Assembly: GCF_030145145.1 (NCBI RefSeq)
Contig: NZ_JAQYWD010000007.1
Location: forward strand, 1 to 64,000
Direction of reading: 5' to 3'
Length of the DNA stretch: 64,000 nucleotides
From: Desulfobacula sp.
GTDB taxonomy: Bacteria > Desulfobacterota > Desulfobacteria > Desulfobacterales > Desulfobacteraceae
Part shown: piece after piece, positions 19,301 to 26,791 of the stretch
Layout: each line of letters starts with the position of its first letter
Numbering within the stretch: the stretch's first letter is position 1
Translations under genes and position numbers: made by a program
Notes under the pieces: model-generated
Seen by the model: the letters and a program-made list of their open reading frames with translations, nothing else
Databases searched by the model: none
Told to the model about the DNA's origin: nothing

Positions 19301-20576
19301 CTACGGCCCCGTTTAAATTAACGGCTGCTGTGGCATGGGCAGTAATTTCATCGGGTTCAATATCCGCACCGATAATTTTACCACCGATTCTTCGACCGGA
19401 CCCTGTGGTTCCACACCCTTGAATGGTCATGTCAATCCCATATGTTTTTAGAAATTGATCATAGGCTTTAAAAATTTTTTGAATCGCCTTAACCGGTTGT
19501 GAGGCTGTTTTTGTATAAAATCCGGCAATGGGTATCCCATCCTGATTAATGAGGATGCTTTTGGTACTGGTGGATCCGACATCCAATCCCAGATATCCGT
19601 GTATGATCCGTATGTCTGCTGGATTTTGATAAATATCCATTTCCACACCGTCATCAACAGACGAGGAAAAGTAGATAAAATCAGGATATTCAGACAGTAA
19701 AAGTTCAAGTTTCGGAGATAAAAGGATGGGGTCTTTTTTTGAAAAAATAAAAAAGTCACCTATAGACCGGTATTTTTGTTTCATCATTTTTTTCTGGTTG
19801 ACCTGGTCATCCAAAAGGCAGAGTGCCGCACCAGTGGCACTATAATAAATGGCGTTTGCATCAATGGTAAATCCATGACCGGTAATGTCTTCCAGATGGG
19901 TTTTAACCGACAGGTTTTGAGAGACACCACCGCAAAAAAGAATTTTTTTGCCCACAGGTCTATCATTAAAAAGGGTGTTGGAAATGTTCTTTGCCAGGCC
20001 ATAACACAGGCCATCACAGATTTGTTCAACGTCATATCCTTCCTGTTGGGCATGGATAAGATCTGTCTTGGCAAACACGGCACACCGGGTGGCAATATCT
20101 GGAATTTTTTTTGTGTTTAAACGGGCTTTTTTGCTGAGTTCCCGGGAGCCGCCCAGCAGGTTTAACCTTCGCGCCTGTTGATCCAGGAAACTGCCTGTGC
20201 CGGCAGCACACGATGTGTTGTGTTTTGTCCCACTATACGTGTGATCCCCATCAAACCGACTCAATGAGAATCTTTCACCACCAATGTTTAAAATGGCATC
20301 AAAAGTTGGATGAAAGTAGTGGGCAGCCCGTATGAGGGTTAATTGTTCGTCATAAGACTGGGTGGCATTGACAAAAGAAGGCGTTGCGTCGGTAACGGCA
20401 ACATAGTGTATCTGTTGTATATCAATTTTTTCGATTAATTTTGAAAGGCATTGTTTTACTTCCCCATGATGTGAACACGTGTCAGTATGAACCAGAGTCC
20501 CTTTATCCGTTAGCACGACCATATGGATTGAGACGGAGCCGACATCAATGCCGAGGATATGAAATGAAGATGTCAT
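16359..20576 (-). CDS. giant acyl-CoA dehydratase activase-like protein (two BadF/HgdC ATPase domains)
   Basis: The 1405-residue protein holds two ASKHA-fold ATPase domains of the BadF/BadG/HgdC type. The first has GIDVGSVSIH, SCAAGTGSFLDQQA and a phosphate loop LFCGGVSQN. The second, from about residue 330, has GLDVGSTSTKS, EIGGQDAKF and CAAGTGSFIEEQA. A Cys-containing linker (CHLCTNHCKL) and a long DUF2229/HgdB-like C-terminal region follow. HgdC-type activators use ATP to push an electron into 2-hydroxyacyl-CoA dehydratases or benzoyl-CoA reductases. Fused giants of this type are widespread in anaerobes and their substrate is not established. It is preceded by a small DNA-binding-like gene two bases upstream. 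Confidence 0.85.
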   Translation of the reverse strand: MTSSFHILGIDVGSVSIHMVVLTDKGTLVHTDTCSHHGEVKQCLSKLIEKIDIQQIHYVAVTDATPSFVNATQSYDEQLTLIRAAHYFHPTFDAILNIGGERFSLSRFDGDHTYSGTKHNTSCAAGTGSFLDQQARRLNLLGGSRELSKKARLNTKKIPDIATRCAVFAKTDLIHAQQEGYDVEQICDGLCYGLAKNISNTLFNDRPVGKKILFCGGVSQNLSVKTHLEDITGHGFTIDANAIYYSATGAALCLLDDQVNQKKMMKQKYRSIGDFFIFSKKDPILLSPKLELLLSEYPDFIYFSSSVDDGVEMDIYQNPADIRIIHGYLGLDVGSTSTKSILINQDGIPIAGFYTKTASQPVKAIQKIFKAYDQFLKTYGIDMTIQGCGTTGSGRRIGGKIIGADIEPDEITAHATAAVNLNGAVDTIIEIGGQDAKFTLLKDGRVTSAFMNTVCAAGTGSFIEEQALKLECPLSEYSQRTEGVASPVASDRCTVFMERDINYYFAQGYQKNEILASVLHSVRDNYLTKVANIAKIGNCILFQGATAKNKALVAAFEQRLKKPINVSKYCHLTGALGVALLLKEKHLRVSKFRGFKLWKQEIPIRQETCHLCTNHCKLTIAEMGDETVAYGFLCGRDYETKKMMAKENTYNLLKLRKKALPETPSPIIKKHQFVMGIPKALHLFEDTDFWVHFFSRLGIKTVTSSSLVHPVKFGKNFATAEFCAPMVSLHGHVMYLMDKADYVFLPFYFEEKPKGKNRRRQQCYYTQFSPSVIACLPDIDRKKILSPIIKYLYTNFHTKLELYKALKTISSDFLFSFFDISTAYDSAVDFKEKTQLNQKAIYQQYQSRGKDINVVFLGRPYTILTRTMNNNIPEIFENLGVKTAFQDMLDVENHDFSAIDPLLKEIHWKNTAQILKAAYIAATCDHLYPVYISSFKCAPDSFGIEYFKQIMERHNKPYLVLELDEHDSSVGYETRVEAAVNAFKNHDKSIPTIISGDMSPLHPKFSSKINNKTIIYPNWDSYTGSLLVSVLKNEGFDAILMEETQETLKKSILTNTGQCLPLNALAAGFIHTVEKNKLDPSQCVLRLNHSEIACNIKMYPYHIKKILEKNGNGFETSEIQKGELSLSDISLRASVNGYFSYMFGGLLRSIGCKIRPYEIHKGKTDQALQTALNILCTAFEKGTSKETALKSAIALFSDIETRTESRPKVGIFGDLYVRDNPIMNQDLVRYIEDNGGEVITTPYYKYVKIIADAYFKKWFTEGRYFSLISNKSLFVAMQAMEKKYYKYFEPILSKSAFEVKASPKHILSEYGILREHTGESMDNILKIHHIINEYPDLNLLVQTNPAFCCAGLITEAMAQKIESKINIPIVSITYDVSGGNKNKVILPFLKNSGKKPYSHNLKVSV

Positions 20577-20578
20577 GA

Positions 20579-21052
20579 TTATAATTTTTCCTTTACCTGA
20601 TGCCAGAAGTCCAACACCCCTTTAAACCAGCCATCCATAAACATTTGCTCATGATCAACAGTTCCTGAGTCAGCATATTTTGCAAGATCGGTGGATTGAT
20701 AAATCTGTTCAAAGTATTGATTCATTTTAGGGTCGGAAATCAATTGATACGTACCATCGAACTTCAATACGTATAGAAGGTCTTTGTAATGGGCGGCCTT
20801 TGCCCAGCGAAACCCTTCGGCCTTTCCTTTTTTATGGAATTGCTTTTCCCAAATCAGCTTTTCCTGTTTCAGCCGTTTGACAATTTCATGGATATCAAAA
20901 TCTTCTGAGAATCGTTTTTGAAGTTCCTCTTTTCTCTGAATGGCATCTGTTACCGCCTCTTGAAACATTTTCGAAAAGTTAAAAGACGTTCTCCACGCTT
21001 TTAACTTTTCGTGAAGTAAATCAGGAACACTTAATGTGATTTTTTGAGTCAT
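20579..21052 (-). CDS. ribbon-helix-helix N-terminal protein, operon partner of activase
   Basis: The 157-residue protein opens with KITLSVPDLLHEKLKAW, the strand-helix pattern of MetJ/Arc (RHH) DNA-binding domains. A second helix (NFSKMFQEAVTDAIQRKEEL) and a mixed Trp/Tyr/Lys-rich C-terminal domain follow. It could repress its own operon through the repeats in the upstream region. The ATG has GCAGGTGAG nearby. The stop is two bases from the giant activase start, so the pair is one transcription unit. Its effector, if any, is unknown. Confidence 0.65.
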   Translation of the reverse strand: MTQKITLSVPDLLHEKLKAWRTSFNFSKMFQEAVTDAIQRKEELQKRFSEDFDIHEIVKRLKQEKLIWEKQFHKKGKAEGFRWAKAAHYKDLLYVLKFDGTYQLISDPKMNQYFEQIYQSTDLAKYADSGTVDHEQMFMDGWFKGVLDFWHQVKEKL

Positions 21053-21096
21053 GGCTCACCTGCCGATGTTTATATGAGTTTTTATTGTCTATTCTA

Positions 21097-21124
21097 TATA
21101 CGTATTGTTTTTCTGTATACGTGT
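21097..21124. promoter_or_regulatory. two TATACGTRT repeats, candidate RHH operator
   Basis: TATACGTAT (21097-21105) and TATACGTGT (21116-21124) are direct copies 19 bp apart, about two helical turns. Both contain or abut the self-complementary GTATAC/TACGTA core. They lie 45-72 bp upstream of the RHH gene start, where an autoregulatory operator of a MetJ/Arc-type repressor would be expected. The assignment is inference. Confidence 0.4.
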
Positions 21125-21225
21125 CAAGCTGAATTTTGAATTATATGATTTGGTGTTATAAAATAAATATCCCCAGAGGCAGGGTTCAACTTGAATTTTA
21201 AAAATTTACCAGATATATAAGCAGG

Positions 21226-22011
21226 ATGTTAATTAAACTCATTGAGACATTTGGCAAGACCATTATCCGATTAGTGAAATCCATGGGCAGGATCGTTCTT
21301 TTTTTCCTGACCGGCACAATCAATTGTTTTGTTCTGCCGTTTCAATTTTCCAAAATCATTGACCATACCTGGTTTATTGGGACGAAATCGATTTTTGTGA
21401 TTGTTTTGACAGGGCTTTTTACCGGGATGGTGTTAGGGCTTCAAGGATACTATTCACTGATCAAAGTCGGGTCTGAAGAGGCATTGGGCTATGCTGTGGC
21501 ATTGACCTTGATCCGGGAACTCGGGCCGGTATTTACCGCCATCATGATCACGGCACGGGCTGGGTCGGCCATGGCGGCAGAGATTGGTGTCATGCGGGTT
21601 TCAGAACAAATTGATGCCTTGAAAACCATGCATATCAACCCGGTCAGATTTATGTTTACCCCCCGGCTGATCGCTGCTGTTATCAGTTTTCCTCTATTGA
21701 CGGCACTCTTCAATGTTGTCGGTATTCTGGGGGGGTTTATTTCCGGTTCCATCATGCTGGGTATCAATCGATATGTTTATATGGACACGGTGATTCAAAG
21801 CGTTGATATAAACGATATCGCCGGTGGTTTTTACAAGTCCTTTGTTTTTTCAGTTGTTGTGACCACCATTTGCTGCTATAGAGGGTATTATACCCATTTG
21901 TTCAGTGGGTTTGGCGCCAGAGGCGTCAGTTTGACAACAACAAACGCTGTGGTTCAATCCTGTGTATTCATCCTTATTTTTGATTATATTATTACCTTCT
22001 TTCTGGTTTAA
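21226..22011 (+). CDS. mlaE: MlaE-family ABC transporter permease
   Basis: The 261-residue polytopic protein is the permease of an outer-membrane lipid asymmetry (Mla) type ABC system. The conserved core LIRELGPVFTAIMITARAGSAMAAEIG and the following MRVSEQIDALKTMHINPVRFM are diagnostic. Length is normal. TTGAAT (21191) and TATATA (21214), 17 bp apart, are a possible promoter, which would give a very short or absent leader. The ATPase gene starts four bases after the stop, giving the order mlaE-mlaF-mlaD. Confidence 0.92.
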   Translation: MLIKLIETFGKTIIRLVKSMGRIVLFFLTGTINCFVLPFQFSKIIDHTWFIGTKSIFVIVLTGLFTGMVLGLQGYYSLIKVGSEEALGYAVALTLIRELGPVFTAIMITARAGSAMAAEIGVMRVSEQIDALKTMHINPVRFMFTPRLIAAVISFPLLTALFNVVGILGGFISGSIMLGINRYVYMDTVIQSVDINDIAGGFYKSFVFSVVVTTICCYRGYYTHLFSGFGARGVSLTTTNAVVQSCVFILIFDYIITFFLV

Positions 22012-22015
22012 AAAA

Positions 22016-22771
22016 ATGACTGTCCCCCTCATACAATTTATAGATGTCGCAAAACGGTTTGGAACCCATGAGGTTTTAAAAGGCCTTAATTTATCCATTT
22101 ACACCGGTGAAATCATTGCTGTCATTGGAAAAAGCGGGACAGGTAAATCCGTATTGTTAAAACACATTATCGGTCTTGTCCATCAGGATTCAGGGCAGAT
22201 ATTGATCCAGGGCGAACCGCTGCATCAACTATCTGTGGAAAAAGTACGGTCTTTTCAAAACGAATTGAGCTATATGTTTCAGGATAATGCCTTGTTTGAT
22301 TTTTTAAACATATACGATAATATTGCCTTACCATTGGTTGAAAATTCAAAGTTTCCAAAAGCCCGGATCAAAGAAAAAGTGATGACCCGCATAAAACAAT
22401 TGGGTCTAATGGATGCTGAATATAAATTTCCTGCACAGCTTTCCGGTGGTATGCGCAAAAGGGTGGCCCTTGCAAGGGCGCTGGTGACGGATCCAAAGAT
22501 TGTTTTGTTTGATGAACCCACAAGCGGCCTGGATCCTGTAAGAAAAAAAAATGTCCATTCAATGATACAGGAATATCAGGAAAAATTTGGGTTTACAGCT
22601 GTTATTGTGAGCCATGATATACCGCAGATTTTTAATATTGCGCAACGGATTGCATTGCTGGACGACGGTGTTATAAAATTTGAGGGGTCTCAAAAAGATG
22701 TTCTTGAGTCACACAGCACCATTTTAAATGCCTTTGTCAGGGGGGATGATGTCCCGGATACATTCGATTAA
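22016..22771 (+). CDS. mlaF: MlaF-family ABC transporter ATP-binding protein
   Basis: The 251-residue ATPase powers phospholipid movement between inner membrane and periplasm with the neighbouring permease. Walker A is GKSGTGKSVLLKHI, the signature is LSGGMRKRVALARAL, and Walker B is IVLFDEPTSGLDP. The H-loop VSHD is present. I chose the ATG at 22016, which gives normal MlaF length; the frame extends upstream to 21962, but that part lies inside mlaE. The order is mlaE-mlaF-mlaD. Confidence 0.93.
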   Translation: MTVPLIQFIDVAKRFGTHEVLKGLNLSIYTGEIIAVIGKSGTGKSVLLKHIIGLVHQDSGQILIQGEPLHQLSVEKVRSFQNELSYMFQDNALFDFLNIYDNIALPLVENSKFPKARIKEKVMTRIKQLGLMDAEYKFPAQLSGGMRKRVALARALVTDPKIVLFDEPTSGLDPVRKKNVHSMIQEYQEKFGFTAVIVSHDIPQIFNIAQRIALLDDGVIKFEGSQKDVLESHSTILNAFVRGDDVPDTFD

Positions 22772-22794
22772 AGACATTACTAAAAAGGAAACAC

Positions 22795-23247
22795 ATGGAT
22801 AAAGGGAAAATAGAATTTTATGTAGGACTTTTTGTTGGCATTGGCTTATTGAGTACCGGATTGTTGTTTGCGGTTCTGGGTGAAATCCGCCTTCTTCCGG
22901 ACAACCGATATTCGGTCCATGCTTTTTTTACATCCGTCTCCGGTCTTAAAACAGGTGCCAGGGTTGAAATGGCCGGTGTGGAAATCGGTACTGTTGCAAG
23001 GATCAGTATTGATGCGGAACGGTTGATGGCCAAAGTCGAATTCAGTATCGATGAACATATCGAGCTTTCCGAAGATGTCATTGCATCCGTTAAGACCTCT
23101 GGCATCATCGGACAAAAATACATTAATTTTTCACCGGGCGGTTCTGATATCCTGCTTGAACCGGGAGAGGAAATATACAATACGGAGTCATCCCTTGATA
23201 TTGAATCTCTTGTCAGAAAAATGATTTTTGATAGAGATAATAAATAG
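22795..23247 (+). CDS. mlaD: MlaD-family substrate-binding protein
   Basis: The 150-residue protein has one N-terminal membrane anchor (about 9-29, FYVGLFVGIGLLSTGLLF). An MCE domain follows, with SGLKTGARVEMAGVEIGTV and SGIIGQKYINFSPGG. MlaD forms a hexameric ring that passes lipids. It sits 23 bp after mlaF with a ribosome site in AAAAGGAAACAC. No mlaC (periplasmic carrier) or mlaB (STAS) gene is visible in the window; they may be elsewhere or replaced. Confidence 0.92.
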   Translation: MDKGKIEFYVGLFVGIGLLSTGLLFAVLGEIRLLPDNRYSVHAFFTSVSGLKTGARVEMAGVEIGTVARISIDAERLMAKVEFSIDEHIELSEDVIASVKTSGIIGQKYINFSPGGSDILLEPGEEIYNTESSLDIESLVRKMIFDRDNK

Positions 23248-23325
23248 TTGATTTGCTCAACCCCCATGCCATTAACCCCTCATTTCATTTATGATGATCA
23301 ATGAGATATAAGGAAACTATTAACC

Positions 23326-24144
23326 ATGAAAAATATTCCCCCTTTTTTCGTTTTGGTCGTTGCGGTATTTGTGTTTATCCTAACCACTGATGGGTTTGCC
23401 CGGGACAGCACCGTCCCTGTTGTATCGGATGATTCAGTCCTTGTGGCCCAGAATACCCAATCCATGCCCCAGGAGGATGAACTGGAGGATGAACTGGCGG
23501 ATGAACTCTTTGAGGAGTATGATGATACAAGCGCCGCTCAATCCCTGGCAGATCCCCTTTATCTGTTTAATCACCTGATGTATTCCATAAACGATTTTCT
23601 ATATTTTGCAGCGATAAAACCTTTGGCCACAGGCTATAAAGCCATTACGCCCACGCCGTTGCGCAAGGGGGTGAAGAATTTTTTTCATAACCTTCTTTTT
23701 CCCGTTCGACTGGTCAATAATGTCTTACAGGGGAAAATGATAAAAGCGGGAACAGAAGTTGAAATTTTTTTAATCAATTCAACCGTGGGTATTCTGGGGT
23801 TTGGTCAGGTCGCTCAAAACAAATTTGACCTGCACACCTCGGATGAAGACCTGGGACAAACCCTCGGGTCCTATTCCATTGGCAACGGGTGCTATCTGGT
23901 CCTTCCCCTATTGGGCCCATCAACCTTGAGGGATGCCGTGGGACGGGTCGGCGATTATTTTTTAACCCCGGTGAATTATTTAGAACCATGGGAGCTGTCA
24001 ACCGGTGTTAAAGCCTATGATACCCTTAATACCGCCTCATTTCATCTGGGGGAATATGAGGACCTGAAGGCCGCTGCCATGGATCCGTATATCGCTATAA
24101 AGGATGCATATCTACAGCATCGGAACAAACGGATTAAAAATTAA
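23326..24144 (+). CDS. mlaA: MlaA/VacJ-family outer-membrane lipid transport protein
   Basis: The 272-residue protein has the MlaA core: DPLYLFNHLMYSIND, NFFHNLLFPVRLVNNVLQGK and LGQTLGSYSIGNGCYLVLPLLGPST. MlaA removes stray phospholipids from the outer leaflet. The N-terminus has a signal peptide ending near GFA without a cysteine, so it does not look like the usual lipoprotein. After it comes a very acidic run with repeated DEL units (about 46-56), encoded by tandem GATGAACT copies. It is the last gene of the mla set and overlaps the nitrilase 3' end by 11 bp. Confidence 0.9.
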   Translation: MKNIPPFFVLVVAVFVFILTTDGFARDSTVPVVSDDSVLVAQNTQSMPQEDELEDELADELFEEYDDTSAAQSLADPLYLFNHLMYSINDFLYFAAIKPLATGYKAITPTPLRKGVKNFFHNLLFPVRLVNNVLQGKMIKAGTEVEIFLINSTVGILGFGQVAQNKFDLHTSDEDLGQTLGSYSIGNGCYLVLPLLGPSTLRDAVGRVGDYFLTPVNYLEPWELSTGVKAYDTLNTASFHLGEYEDLKAAAMDPYIAIKDAYLQHRNKRIKN

Positions 24145-24943
24145 ACAGATCACTACGTCTGTTGGGTAAAAAATATTTCATTTTATGGGACCTGACCCTG
24201 TTCAACGTGGCTTTTTCCAATGTGATCATATGAAGGCCCTCATCATCATCGATGGATTTATAGAGGACATTCCCATCCGGTCCGATGACGATGCTGATCC
24301 CCGGGAAAGACAGGCCCTTTAAATTATCACCGGTTTGATTGCACGCGGCAATATATACGCCGTTGTCAAACGCCCTGGCCCGCAAATGTCGGATCCAGGA
24401 AGCATATTTCTCCTGGGAACTGCCCCGGGGTGAGGCATGGGGAATGAAAATAACATCGGTTTGTTTTAAGGCCATGGCCAGTGACAGTTCCGGGAAATGG
24501 GCATCATAACACAGCTGAACACCAAATGTGAACCCGTGTGATTCGAAAACGGGTATGGTATGTCCCGGGGTGAAAAATTTTTTTTCAGCAGGTGCGGTAT
24601 GTATTTTCCGATAGGCCTTAAATGATCCGCCAGGATCAAACACCAGGTGGGCCGCATATATTTCTTTTTGAGGTGTTTTTTCTGCCAGCCCCACCAGGAT
24701 GGTCATGTTTAAATTTTTAGCCTGGTTTGAAAACAGGTCTGTCCACTCTTTATGGATGGGTTTGCAAAGGGAAAGGATGTCAGGGCCTGCAACATAACCG
24801 GTCAGGTTCATCTCCGGAAAAACAATGATGTCGGCACCTTTTTGAGCTGCCGAGGAGATCGAGCAAAGGCTGGACTCAATATTTTTGTTAAAATTTCCGG
24901 CAATGCAATGTTGAACAATAAGAGCGACTTTAAGGGTGTTCAT
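24134..24943 (-). CDS. carbon-nitrogen hydrolase (nitrilase superfamily)
   Basis: The 269-residue protein has the full Glu-Lys-Cys triad: Glu in FPEMNLTGY (about 44), Lys in YRKIHTAPAEKKFF (about 113), and Cys in FGVQLCYDAHFPE (about 145). It therefore hydrolyses an amide or nitrile; the substrate is unknown. The nearest guess is an omega-amidase or N-carbamoyl-type member, not more. Its ATG overlaps the stop of the siroheme decarboxylase gene by 4 nt, so the two are cotranscribed and coupled. Confidence 0.85.
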   Translation of the reverse strand: MNTLKVALIVQHCIAGNFNKNIESSLCSISSAAQKGADIIVFPEMNLTGYVAGPDILSLCKPIHKEWTDLFSNQAKNLNMTILVGLAEKTPQKEIYAAHLVFDPGGSFKAYRKIHTAPAEKKFFTPGHTIPVFESHGFTFGVQLCYDAHFPELSLAMALKQTDVIFIPHASPRGSSQEKYASWIRHLRARAFDNGVYIAACNQTGDNLKGLSFPGISIVIGPDGNVLYKSIDDDEGLHMITLEKATLNRVRSHKMKYFLPNRRSDLFNF

Positions 24944-25395
24944 AATTTAAAATTGGCACTGATTTTAAACACTCGTGTTGCCGGCAGATTCAGTATGGTC
25001 TCCACGCCGGTTGCTTTGGATATTTGTTTTAAGCTGTCTTCGATGATGTCAACGGAAGCGGCAATAAATGTAAACCAGATGTTGAAATCATGATCTCGTT
25101 TATAATTGTGGGTTACCCCGGAATAGCTGTTGACGGTTGTTGTAAACAAGGTGAGTTTATCTTTCGGTACCCGGGCAGCACAAAGGGTGGAATGGTATCC
25201 GAGCCTGTCAGGACTGAAATTTCCGCCAATGCGCCGGATCAGCATCTCTTGTTTCATCTGGGTGATCCGTTGGATCAGCTCATCTTCTGAAAGGCCAAGT
25301 TTGTCTGCAATAATTTTATAGGGTCTGGAATGAATCGGAAAATCAACTTGAATCGTGTTAAGAATTTTTTTGTTCTGCTCATCAATTACCGGCAT
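24940..25395 (-). CDS. ahbA/ahbB: siroheme decarboxylase subunit (AhbA/AhbB, Lrp/AsnC fold)
   Basis: The 151-residue protein has an Lrp/AsnC-type helix-turn-helix half (DEQNKKILNTIQVDFPIHSR, IIADKLGLSEDELIQRI). The effector-like half has the hallmark SYSGVTHNYKRDHDFNIWFT and a C-terminal NLPATRVFKI. These mark AhbA/AhbB, which decarboxylate siroheme to didecarboxysiroheme in the alternative haem route of sulfate reducers. It is not a regulator despite the fold. Only one subunit gene is present here; the partner must be elsewhere. A clear AAGGAG precedes the ATG. Confidence 0.85.
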   Translation of the reverse strand: MPVIDEQNKKILNTIQVDFPIHSRPYKIIADKLGLSEDELIQRITQMKQEMLIRRIGGNFSPDRLGYHSTLCAARVPKDKLTLFTTTVNSYSGVTHNYKRDHDFNIWFTFIAASVDIIEDSLKQISKATGVETILNLPATRVFKISANFKL

Positions 25396-25421
25396 ATCTT
25401 AACTCCTTGAATAAAACCAAT

Positions 25422-25452
25422 AAAGGCCCTGCACCTGTTATGCAGAGCCTTT
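25422..25452 (-). terminator. stem-loop downstream of dsrC
   Basis: AAAGGCCCTGCA (25422-25433) pairs with TGCAGAGCCTTT (25441-25452) around a 7-nt loop, with one mismatch. It lies about 35 bp after the dsrC stop and before the siroheme decarboxylase start. It is probably a dsrC terminator, although the following T-run is short. Confidence 0.65.
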
Positions 25453-25486
25453 AAAAGCTAATCAAATATATCGAATGCTGGCTTTA

Positions 25487-25804
25487 CTATACACATCCGG
25501 TTGGTTTCGGAAGACCAGCCATTTTACATGCGCCTTTTCCAGGTCCTGAAGGGAAAAGTTCATAGATGTGTTTCAGTTTGAATTTGGTCAGTTTGGAAAG
25601 AACACGAACCATTGGGGCAATACCATTTTTTTCATAGTAGTCCTGGAGAACTTTGATTAGTGTCCAGTGCTCGTCTGTAAGCTCTTCAATACCTTCTTGA
25701 GTCTTGACATAACCGACCCATTCTTCACAATAGGTGTTATAATCAAGAAGAAATCCGTCTTCATCTATGTCGAAAGCCTTACCATTAAAATCAATTGTTG
25801 CCAT
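25487..25804 (-). CDS. dsrC: DsrC/TusE sulfur-carrier protein
   Basis: The 105-residue protein is a true DsrC. The swinging C-terminal arm ends GACKMAGLPKPTGCV, with both conserved cysteines (the penultimate one, and the other ten residues before it). DsrC is the substrate of dissimilatory sulfite reductase and carries a trisulfide that is then reduced by membrane or soluble complexes. Strong AGGAGG precedes the ATG. It follows the Flx/Hdr operon by about 125 bp and has its own promoter and terminator, as expected of a highly expressed stand-alone gene. Confidence 0.95.
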   Translation of the reverse strand: MATIDFNGKAFDIDEDGFLLDYNTYCEEWVGYVKTQEGIEELTDEHWTLIKVLQDYYEKNGIAPMVRVLSKLTKFKLKHIYELFPSGPGKGACKMAGLPKPTGCV

Positions 25805-25844
25805 TTAAATTTTCCTCCTGTAAAATGTTTTTTTTATATCACTT

Positions 25845-25911
25845 TAAGACATACCGTCTTAGCTTCGATAATTGAAGCCTAAACATATCTTAAGCAATGG
25901 TCTCTTGTCAA
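25845..25911 (-). promoter_or_regulatory. dsrC promoter and structured leader
   Basis: On the minus strand, TTGACA (25906-25911) and TATGTT (25882-25887) are 18 bp apart (ATATGT gives 17), a good housekeeping promoter. Between it and the gene are two small hairpins: one pairing AGCTTC (25861-25866) with GAAGCCT (25874-25880), and one pairing TAAGAC (25845-25850) with GTCTTA (25856-25861). They would compete for base 25861. They may stabilise the mRNA or regulate it. Confidence 0.5.
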
Positions 25912-25928
25912 TATAAAATAACCCCGAA

Positions 25929-26774
25929 TTAATATTCTTTCGGCGTTTGGTTAAGTTCTTCAAGAGTAAAGACTGGACCGTCTTTACAAACCAACTCCTT
26001 CCCGATATTGCAGCGACCGCACATGCCGATTCCACATTTCATCCTGTTTTCCAGAGACATGATAATCTGATGTTCTTTATACCCTAATGCTGTCAAGGAT
26101 GGCTGGGTAAATTTGATCATGATCGGTGGTCCACAGATAATGGCATAGGTCTCTTCATCCGCCTTTGGTGCATTCTGCTCAACAATCTGGGGAACAAATC
26201 CGGTATGGTATCCCCAGTTTGGATCATCGGTGCCATCAACCGTAATATGCATATTGATATCATCCCGTTTTTCCCATTCAAAGAGCTCCTCTCGATACAG
26301 GAGCATGCCCGGAGATCTGGCACCATAGACCACGTCAATATTTTTGAATTTGCCTCGGTTGGCAGGATCCAGCATATAAATAATAGAGGATCTTAAGGTG
26401 GTAAATGCAAATCCACCACCAATAATGACCACATTCTTATTTTCCAGTTTATCCCAGGGATACCAATTGCCTAATGGCCCCCTGATGCCCATAATATCAC
26501 CTTTTTTCATATTATGAAGATGGGAGGTGACAACGCCCGCCCGGAATACGGTAAATTTGACAAATCCTTTTTCAACAGGAGATGATGCAATGCCAATAGG
26601 GATTTCACCGACACCCGGAATAGACAGTTCAGCAAACTGTCCGGCCTGATAGGAGAAGTTCTTTTCATCTTCCTTGTTTAAGAAGATAAATTTAAAGGTT
26701 TTTAAGGATTTATCTTCAGTTGCAATTTCAATATCATCAATGCGAACTGGATACGGCATATAGGGGTTTTCCAT
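25929..26774 (-). CDS. flxA: FlxA-like FAD/NAD(P)H oxidoreductase subunit
   Basis: The 281-residue protein has a ferredoxin-reductase-like FAD domain (AGQFAELSIPGVGEIPIGIASSP) and an NAD-binding domain (VVIIGGGFAFTTLRSSI). A C-terminal cluster motif, CGIGMCGRCNIG plus a later Cys, is typical of PyrK-like [2Fe-2S] binding. It matches the FAD/NAD subunit of FlxABCD-HdrABC complexes, sulfhydrogenase gamma and sulfite reductase B. The ATG at 26774 has perfect AAGGAGG; a frame extending to 26828 is rejected. It is the last gene of the large operon, 17 bp after flxB. Confidence 0.88.
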   Translation of the reverse strand: MENPYMPYPVRIDDIEIATEDKSLKTFKFIFLNKEDEKNFSYQAGQFAELSIPGVGEIPIGIASSPVEKGFVKFTVFRAGVVTSHLHNMKKGDIMGIRGPLGNWYPWDKLENKNVVIIGGGFAFTTLRSSIIYMLDPANRGKFKNIDVVYGARSPGMLLYREELFEWEKRDDINMHITVDGTDDPNWGYHTGFVPQIVEQNAPKADEETYAIICGPPIMIKFTQPSLTALGYKEHQIIMSLENRMKCGIGMCGRCNIGKELVCKDGPVFTLEELNQTPKEY

Positions 26775-26791
26775 GTTTCCTCCTTTGTTCG

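Noticed and set aside
24940-25395. Lrp/AsnC transcriptional regulator
   Set aside because: The GVTHNY...HDFNIWFT pattern is that of siroheme decarboxylase subunits, not of Lrp regulators.
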